This document shows, piece after piece, positions 37,401 to 46,400 of a DNA stretch of 64,000 nucleotides. Source of the stretch: Odiellus spinosus (lineage: Eukaryota; Arthropoda; Arachnida; Opiliones; Phalangiidae). Position 1 is the stretch's first letter. The number at the start of each line of letters is the position of its first letter. The notes beneath the pieces were generated by a model. It saw only the letters and a list, made by a program, of their open reading frames with translations. It was not told the origin of the DNA and did not search any database. The position numbers and the translations under genes are program-made. The stretch lies in NCBI GenBank assembly GCA_963920705.1, contig OY987231.1:23324200-23388199 (forward strand), given 5' to 3'.

Positions 37401-40400
37401 ATCGCTGAGATAGTGAGCATATAGAGCCAATAGTTTATTCTCGCGCGTTCTTGCACGTGATGCGATTGCTTTCGCGCGATATTTAGCACGTGATTTGGTG
37501 GCATTCGCGCGAGATTTTTAACGCGTGATTTGGTGGCATTCGCGCGATATTTAGCGCGTGATTTGGTAGTATTCGCGCAATATTTAGCACGTGATTTGGT
37601 GGCATTCGCGCAATATTTAGCACGTGATTTGGTGGCATTCGCGCGAGATTTTTAACGCGTGATTTGGTGGCATTCGCGCGATATTTAGCGCGTGATTTGG
37701 TAGCATTCGCGCAATATTTAGCGCGTGATTTGACGGCATTCGCGCAATATTTAGCGCGTGATTTGACGGCATTCGCGCGATATTTAGCGCGTGATTTGGT
37801 GGCATTCGCGCGATATTTAGCGCGTGATTCGGTGGCATTCGCGCGATTTCTTTCGTGAAAGTACTTAATCCAGAAAGTCCCAAGTTTAATTTTAAATTTA
37901 TCGAAGATTTTCCCACATTAATTAAAATTTCTTTTCCATTATAAAAAATCCCAGTTACGCTGCCAAGCGCTGCAAATTGAACTCGACTCTGACTATAGAT
38001 GTAAAAATATCTTAGACAGTTGCCTCGGAACCGTCAGTGTCTTATAGCTTTACACTTGGCGCGACCTCGCTTAAATATTTAAGCGATGAAGGAATACGTT
38101 GGAAGGAAAGAAACAAATACTGCCAAGAACTTAAGAGGAGAAATGATAGGTGGTGAGCTTAATATTTCATTAGGTCTTAAATCCCGGATAAACGGAAAGT
38201 TTTTGGAAGAGTACTCGATCTAAAGAAGATATCTTGAAACAACATTGCAGGGTTTACGGTAGTAAAATTAAGTATTTTTAAAAATGTCAACCGAGGTGCC
38301 AACTAAACTAAGGGATTCCCCCGTCCGTAATTAGATCGTGATACACTCATTTTACATTTTAAATTTAGGCTTAACCCCTTTTAAAAATATATTACGGGTG
38401 ACTAATTATATATAAGTAAAATTAACTAGGATTCAGACTGCCAAATGGAAAATATTCAAAGCTATAATTCCAGCGTGTTCTAAAAGAAAGACATACGCGT
38501 ATTAAAACCTTTAGTCTTTTCAATTTAGTTAAAGGGAGAATGAAATCTAACAACGAGATATTAATAGCCATAGCCTATACTGGATACGGTTGCCACGACA
38601 ATATTAACTTAATTATCGGTAATTATTAGGTGTAACTAAAGTTAAATTATGGAAATTATTAATTGTAAGAAAACTTAAATTATGGAAATTATTAATTGTA
38701 ATAAAACTTAAATTATGGAAATTATTAATTGTAATAAAACTTAAAATATGGAAATTATTAATTGTAATAAAACTTAAAATATGGAAATTATTAATTGTAA
38801 TAAAACTTAAAATATAGAAATTATTAATTGTAATAAAACTTAAAATATAGAAATTATTAATTGTAATAAAACTTAAATTATGGAAATTATTAATTGTAAT
38901 AAAACTTAAAATATAGAAATTATTAATTGTAATAAAACGTAAAATATAGAAATTATTAATTGCAATAAAACTTAAAATATAGAAATTATTAATTGTAATA
39001 AAACTTAAAATATAGAAATTATTAATTGTAATAAAATTTAAATTATGTAAATTATTAATTGTAAGGAAGAAAACTAAAATTATTAAGTATTTGATTAAGT
39101 ATTTAGTATTAGCAAAGGGTGTAATTATATAATTAATATAATAATATAATTATATTATTTATTCGTACGCCATATATACGTATGACTTTTTCAATTTCTC
39201 TCGTAAAAACCCCAAAAATATCGTGATATTTGTGACATACTTACGATAACTAGTATTAATATAGGATAAATAGCTAGTCATCGAGAATTTCATTTGAAGA
39301 GATAAATTCCAAAATTGGCTCAATTTTTTTCAAGGATAGCGAAAGCAGTATGAAAAATATTACCAATCATGTATTTTATATTTATCCTATATCAGTTTCG
39401 ATGGGAAAAATATTAAATAGCTTAAAGTGTAGCTATCACGTGTTTTTCCATATTATTAAGAAGTTATATTCTAGGCTTAAACGCGGGAGAATCAACTCCA
39501 CGCGACCATCGTTTTGGAAAGGTCAAATTAAATATTTCAGGGTCATCCATTTTTAAATCTTTGATCAAGAAATACAATTAATATATTGAGTAGTCAATTT
39601 CATTCTTCAAAAGGGTTTAAAGCTCACGAAAAATGAATAACAGTCATACTTTCGTATCTATCAGTACTTATGGGTTTAAGAAAAATTTCGTGTGACTGAG
39701 AAACTTAATTCCCAAGAAAAAAATATGATCTACAAAAATAAATTTTTCGATAAATTGTTCAAGATAATTTGTCAAAGACTACTTTCGGTTCCTACGACAT
39801 TTAATATCGCGTATCAATCCGCCTTATCTTTTAACCATTATGTTTTCTATCCTCGAGTCTAAGAATAGATTAATTAACAAGATATTTTCTATCGATTTCT
39901 TGTCGATATTTGATATTAAATTATTTTGCAAATAATTATTTGGAATATTTTTTCTTAATTTACTTGGAAATTAGGCTTAACAAGGATTCATGGATAATTT
40001 GTTACGAGTAAGTTTCTTAACTAGTTTGAAATATAGGTACTGTCGTAATGAAGTGGGATTCTCGAGTGATGATTGGTCGGATACAGTTTCAACTCAGTTT
40101 TCTCGAGAATTGTAAAATTTCTTAGAAAAAGCCTTCGGTGAGTAAGGTTTTTATACTAATTTTAACAGTCGAAATCGTTTCACTATCCCTTTAATTTTTA
40201 AATAACAAGTGTAAGACTAGAAGTTAAATTTAAAACTGTCTAAAAAAAACAGAAGAAAAATATAAATTACACTTCAGCCTTTAAGGCGCCATTTATGACT
40301 ATTCTTCGTTTCAACCATAATTTACAGAATGTACAAGGCTGATGCGGATTGATACGCGATGTTAAATAAGAATAAAATGAAAGTAGTATTTGACAATTCT

Positions 40401-43400
40401 AACTGAATACGTAAGTATCGTTACACTTCCCACCTGCTACTTCTAGACTACAAGAAAAGTTACGAGTTATGGAAAAGGCAATGGCGGAAGGATACCCTAT
40501 GTTAAACCCGCAAATAGAAGAAATAGTTCGTACCAACTTCACTCCTTAACACCAGAGTACAGAACGTTAAAGGCGTTTTCACGTACTTCAATGGTGACAA
40601 TCGGTTTATGCCTAAGAGGACGGGGAGAAAATTTGAATGTTCATAAAGGGCTCATTTTTGGACTTTTGCTCGATTTTTAACACTTTTTTCGAGTGGCGAA
40701 ACAGAATTTGATGATCTTAAAATAATATTCGGAATGTCTACTTTCTAATGGCGCAATCGGTTTATGCCTAAGAGGTCGGGGAGAAAAGTTACGGCCATTT
40801 GAATTTTCATAAAGGGCTCATTTTTGGACTTTTGCTTGATTTCTATGGAGTGACGAATCACCTTTATCTTAAAATAATTTGATCTTAAAATAATATTCGG
40901 AATGTCTACTTTCTAATGGCGCAAGAGGTTAATGGCTAGGAAATCTGGGAGAAAACTTATGGCAACGTTTCATAACGGTATTATTAGATAAACCCACATT
41001 AATTTTACAGTTTGCGCGGTTAATATAGTTGGCAATTAGGGGATAAGGTCATTAAGAGTCAGAAAGTCAGATATAAACAACGGGTGGAGTAATTATACCG
41101 AACGAAAAAATAACAATGTAATATTATAATTGCTATAGATACGAAAATAAAACAGGATTTATGACGTGGGAGAGTCGCGTGGTATAATTATCGCGATAAT
41201 TTCACTAGGAAGCCAATATAAACGTATTTGTTTACGTACATTACGTTTAGGTGGGTCTCGTAAACAACAATAGAAAATTTATAGAAAATATTTTAAAATT
41301 AGTGTCCGAATATTTGACTTATTGCCCTAACTGTATTAAGATTTACAGCCCAAGAAAGAGCTCCACCCCCTAAGCCTAACAAAACTTTGACAGCGTGAAC
41401 CCATAGCGAGACTGAAATTGATTTAATTTACTAAAAAATGACGCGTTTCCCGCGTATTTGAAAAAGGCGCGGATTTGATATCTTTTAAGCCTTTGTATTT
41501 GTGGCCGATTACCGCAGAAAAAAATAATTCCCATAATCCCTGACAAAATGCGAATGAAGAAAAGTACTCACTGTTGCGAAAATCCTTCGAATTCTTCGGA
41601 TTGTTCGTCAATGGTCGATTCCAAGTCCAAATAATTGCCGAAATCGCCCTCCGCGTCGTGATATTTGTAAATTTGTAGGGCACTGTCATCCAACTGAGAG
41701 GAAAAAATAAATAAAAGTTTTGATTAATTTTGAGTTACGTCACGTGTGAAGTTTTTAGACCCGCCTTTAACTGTACAAATTTCACGCGCTGCAGAGGGAC
41801 ATAACCCATCACGTGATAGTTTTATAGCGCGCGAAAATATTTTATATTTCTGACTTTTTTTGGCGCGAAACTAGGAGAAAAGCGCGCGCCTCGCGATATT
41901 GTTTATACTACGGTTTTGGCGCGAACCTTCAAATCTATTTCAAAAATCAAATTAGGCTTAAGACAGTATTGGAAAGTTAGGCTTAGCTTTCATTTCGTAT
42001 TTTCAGGATCGTAAAAACGAAATTAGTAATTTTAGATTTCTCTACTAAATGGAAACAAGCGCTAATTAAACATGAGACAATCATTTTTCTGATTAAGTGA
42101 TGAATGAAATTTTACGCGATATTTTAAAGTTTGCGTTTTATCAATGAGATTTTATTATAATTTTATTCTAAGTTAGCTCCACATCAGGTCACCTCTAACC
42201 TGTGAATATTGAGAATTGGCTCGAGTGCATTTACCACACACTGTAGCGAATAACGCTACTTTCTAACTACCCGCAGACACTGGCGAGGTTCTTAAACCAT
42301 CGTTCGCGCCACTAATTAACCGCTTTGATCGTTAAAATTTGTTGTTTTTATCTCCCTATTGTGATAATTGAACTAAATCGAACCGGGTAATTCATTAAGG
42401 CTAAAAATCAACTTCATTAGAAAGTAATCAAGTAATAAGTCTTTATGAGATGTCATTCACTTCGGGAGTGTGGGGGGGGGGGGGCTATGGGAAGAGAGAG
42501 AGAGAGAGTGAGATCAACTAATAGCGGGTTTAATGAGCTAAAAGAGAAAGCAACCGCCAGAAAAAAAGTCAAAATCAACGGCTGCCATAAAAACCGGACC
42601 CGGTAAAAACAGGTGGAGGGTGGAAGAAGAGACGTTGCAAAGATCGCCTTCCTAAAGGGACAGTGACAAGCGTCTAATAATAAAATATCAAACCAAGCTA
42701 TCCAATTAGATGATAATTTAAATGAATTCGTAAATTGAATTTCCTTTACAGGTTTTCCAGTCCTAATTTTGTTAAATTATCATTTTTCTATACCCTTTTA
42801 ATTAACTTGAATCAGTTAAAATAAATATACATAGTTTTCGACAAAGGCCAAAGAAAATAGCATCCCTCTTAGCCAGCTTTCCTTTCATTGCGTGGTTGCC
42901 AGGAGCTTCTGAGCGCAGTTCAGAGCAGTTCAGTTCCAAAACTGAACTGCTAGCTCACAAGTAGTTGGCAAGTAAGCGGGAGGGAACGTCATTTACCCTT
43001 TTTAGTGAAAAATACGTATCATAATCCACTTATGATAATAAATGTCCATTATCCAATAAATAAAATATAAAAATAAATTAATAAATTTTATATAAATTTA
43101 AATTTACTCGTGTCATCATCACTTATAAATTTGGGGGCCTTATACCTAAGATTTGGGAATATAATAATCTTCTTCGATGCCTTATGACGAGACTATAGAA
43201 GAACAGCCTAGCGCGCAAAGACGAGATTGGAATCCTAAAGCATTTTTTTTTAAAGTCGCCTCAGGCGAGACAACTTCTACAAATCTTCCAGAGCTTTCCC
43301 ATGCAGACTCTCCCGACTTCTTGGCTAATATCAAGGTCACCAGGTACCAACTAAGTCTCACTCTTAGATTACAAAAGTGTTACGGCTTAACCAGCTCTTT

Positions 43401-46400
43401 ATTTCTAAGTACTTAAGAAACTACAGCGTAGGGATAAGAATTCATATTGTAGTCTATCTCAACTTGAATTTTTGATACCTAAACATTAAGTTAGGTTACC
43501 CACAAGAAGAGATAGAACAAGATGGTTTCCATCTTCTACTGTACTGTAAATTCATATTGAAATAATATTATGTCTAGGCCTTGGCTAAATTCTATGAACG
43601 TTTTACAAAATTGGATTTTAAATATTATATTAATAAAAATATATAATTTTGGGGAACTACTTTATATCCTACGCCGTTTAATATTGAGTATACATCCGCC
43701 TTATATTTCCCTTTACCGCGATATTGTTCGCCTTATAAATAATTTCCTTTTTTTTTTTTTTCAAAGTTATGGGGATTAAAAAATTTACATCTTTGGATAT
43801 TAAAATAGGGTGGGTTCTAAAAATTTAAGTCTACTTTAAAGCCCCATGGTTTTACATTAAATCTCAATCCGCCTCAGTTTTGATATATATTGTTTCAATT
43901 CTTATAAACAAAATAATTTGGTTAGATAAATTGGATAATTTATAGCCAGCTTTCAAAAAATAGTTTCCAACTTTTTGTTTTATAGTCAGCGAATCAGCGG
44001 GATATCTTGGTAATGGGTTTTGATATCATTGGGTGAGCTCGAACTTCCAGGAAAATAGTTATATTTATAAAGCAATAGTAGAATTTGGAGATAGTGGTGA
44101 AACACTGTTTCAAAGTTGTTTTAAAATATACGCTTAAGTTTGAAATTTAAGGGTCCTTATTAAACTACCCTTACATCAGGGATTCGTGGAAGATTTTCAA
44201 ATATATTTGCTTGATTTTTTTCTGTTCATGTGTTATCAACATGGCAATTTTGTGGAAAAATAAATTGCGACAAATAGTTAATCAAAAGATCATTTGAATT
44301 AAATTATACCTTAATGAGATGAATTTAAATGATAATAATTATATTTAAACGATCAAAATTAAATTTAAACGATCAAAATTATATTTAAACGATCAAAATT
44401 AAATTTAATCGATCAAAATTAAATTTAAACGATCAAAATTAAATTTAAACGATCAAAATTAAATTTAAACGATTCAAATTAAATTTAAACGATCAAAATT
44501 ATATTTAAACGATCAAAATTAAATTTAAACGATCAAAATTAAATTTAAACGATCAAAATTAAATTTAAACGATCAAAATTAAATTTAAACGATCATAATT
44601 AAATTTAAACGATCATAATTAAATTTAAACGATCAATATTAAATTTAAACGATCAATATTAAATTTAAACGATCATAATTAAATTTAAACGATCAAAATT
44701 AAATTTAAACGATCAATATTAAATTTTAACGATCATAATTAAATTTAAACGATCAAAATTAAATTTAAACGATCAAAATTAAATTTAAACGATCATAATT
44801 AAATTTAAACGATCAAAATTAAATTTAAACGACCATAATTAAATTTAAACGATCATAATTAAATTTAAACGATCATAATTAAATTTAAACGATCAAAATT
44901 AAATTTAAACGATCAAAATTAAATTTAAACGATCAAAATTAAATTTAAACGATCAAAATTTAAATTTAAACGCTCCTAATTAAATTTAAACGCTCCTAAT
45001 TAAATTTATTGGGCCTAATAAAATTAAAACTTATCTCAATTAGACACAAATAAATCCACCTTAATTAGACATAAATGAAAATCCACCTTAATTAGGCTTA
45101 ATGAAAATCCACCTTAATTAGACTTAAATGAAAATCCACCTTAATTAGACATAAATGAAAATCCACCTTAATTAGACATAAATGAAAATTCATCTTAATT
45201 TGATATAAATTTAAATCTACCTTAATTAGATTTAAATAAAAAACTAACTAAACCTTAATCGTACTTAATTAGATTTAAATCACCTGCTTCCTACCTAAGA
45301 CATTTAAATAAAAATTGGACCAAATTTGACTTGTGGCGTGATCCAAGGTCTTTTAAAGGAGTTACAATAAATTAGGAAATGAAGTTTGTTTACGTTTCCA
45401 GTTTATAAATTTGAAATTCAAATTTATTCTACTAAAAAAAGACAACGTCATATAATTGTCAATAGACTAGAGTCAAATAAAATTAAGTCAAGGCATTAGT
45501 TAATAAACATTAGGGTTAATATATGACTACGCTAAAATTCCATCTACATTTAGAGCTAAAAGGTCGTAAGTACAACGGCGGTTAAGGCGGGAAAATAAGA
45601 TATACGTGGAACAGAAACTAAATGACGTAGCGATCAGTTAAAATAATTAAAGGGAAAGTGAAACCAAAAATTAATTTGAATTTCGTGAATTAATTATTTT
45701 TGGCTTTCCTACTTAAGGGTCTGTTTACCTGGTAAACCCGAAGATTTTTCAAGATTTTCAAGACAATGTAAATTAGGGGAACCAATAGGAAATCGGGCTG
45801 ATTTTAACCAGGGTAAGAAGGTAAGGCGTGTTAAAAAAAATATATAAATTAAATATTTCTCTCCGAATTATAATAAATTAAATATATTCTCCTTCTGATA
45901 GTATATATTATTAATTTAAAATAAGTTTTGGTTTCACTGTCACTTTAGGTTAATGGCAGGAAAGGTTTGTGTTTTAGAAAGCGTGGAAAATCCCAAAAAC
46001 CCAGGATAAACACTACACCTAGAAATTAACGCGCGAAGACTTCGGGAATAATGTTTATACATTAAATATTCACGGAGGTTAGGGGACGATAGAATACAGA
46101 AAAAGATAATTATGTCACGGTTACTTAGTAACGCCACGCGTAACTTTTAATAGAATCTCTACAAGTTGGGCTTAGAAGTTACAGGTTTAGGGTTACGAGA
46201 GTTAATACGAGGAACTTGAACCTAAATAATGACCTTTCAACATCTGTCCGCTACTTTCTAAGCCTCGGTTATTTTCTAAGCCTCGGTTATTTTCTAAGCC
46301 TCGGTTATTTTCTAAGCCTGGGCTACTTTCTAAGCCTGGGCTACTTTCTAAGCCTGGGCTACTTTCTAAGCCTGGGCTACTTTCTAAGCCTGGGCTACTT

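Larger units (their letters stand above)
13837..41571 (-). other. FHOD intron 2 (27.7 kb), repeat-rich
   Basis: A giant intron made of minisatellites, microsatellites and short inverted-repeat elements. No open frame in it looks like a real protein: the longest are translations of tandem repeats. The one stretch that looks like a possible separate transcription unit is 31270-31912 on the + strand. Stretches 15940-16850, 22000-23100, 23460-24280, 24310-25500, 29570-30480 and 41000-41570 show nothing I can identify. Confidence 0.75.

Noticed and set aside
37617-37916. 99-aa minus-strand frame and a 64-aa + strand frame
   Set aside because: Both are translations of the 33-bp GCGC-rich array; frames open on both strands of the same repeat are an expected by-product.
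43177-43416. 79-aa + strand frame with protein-like composition
   Set aside because: No recognisable domain, no neighbouring exons, and it ends without a splice site or polyadenylation context. It could be a decayed transposon fragment, but I cannot support it.
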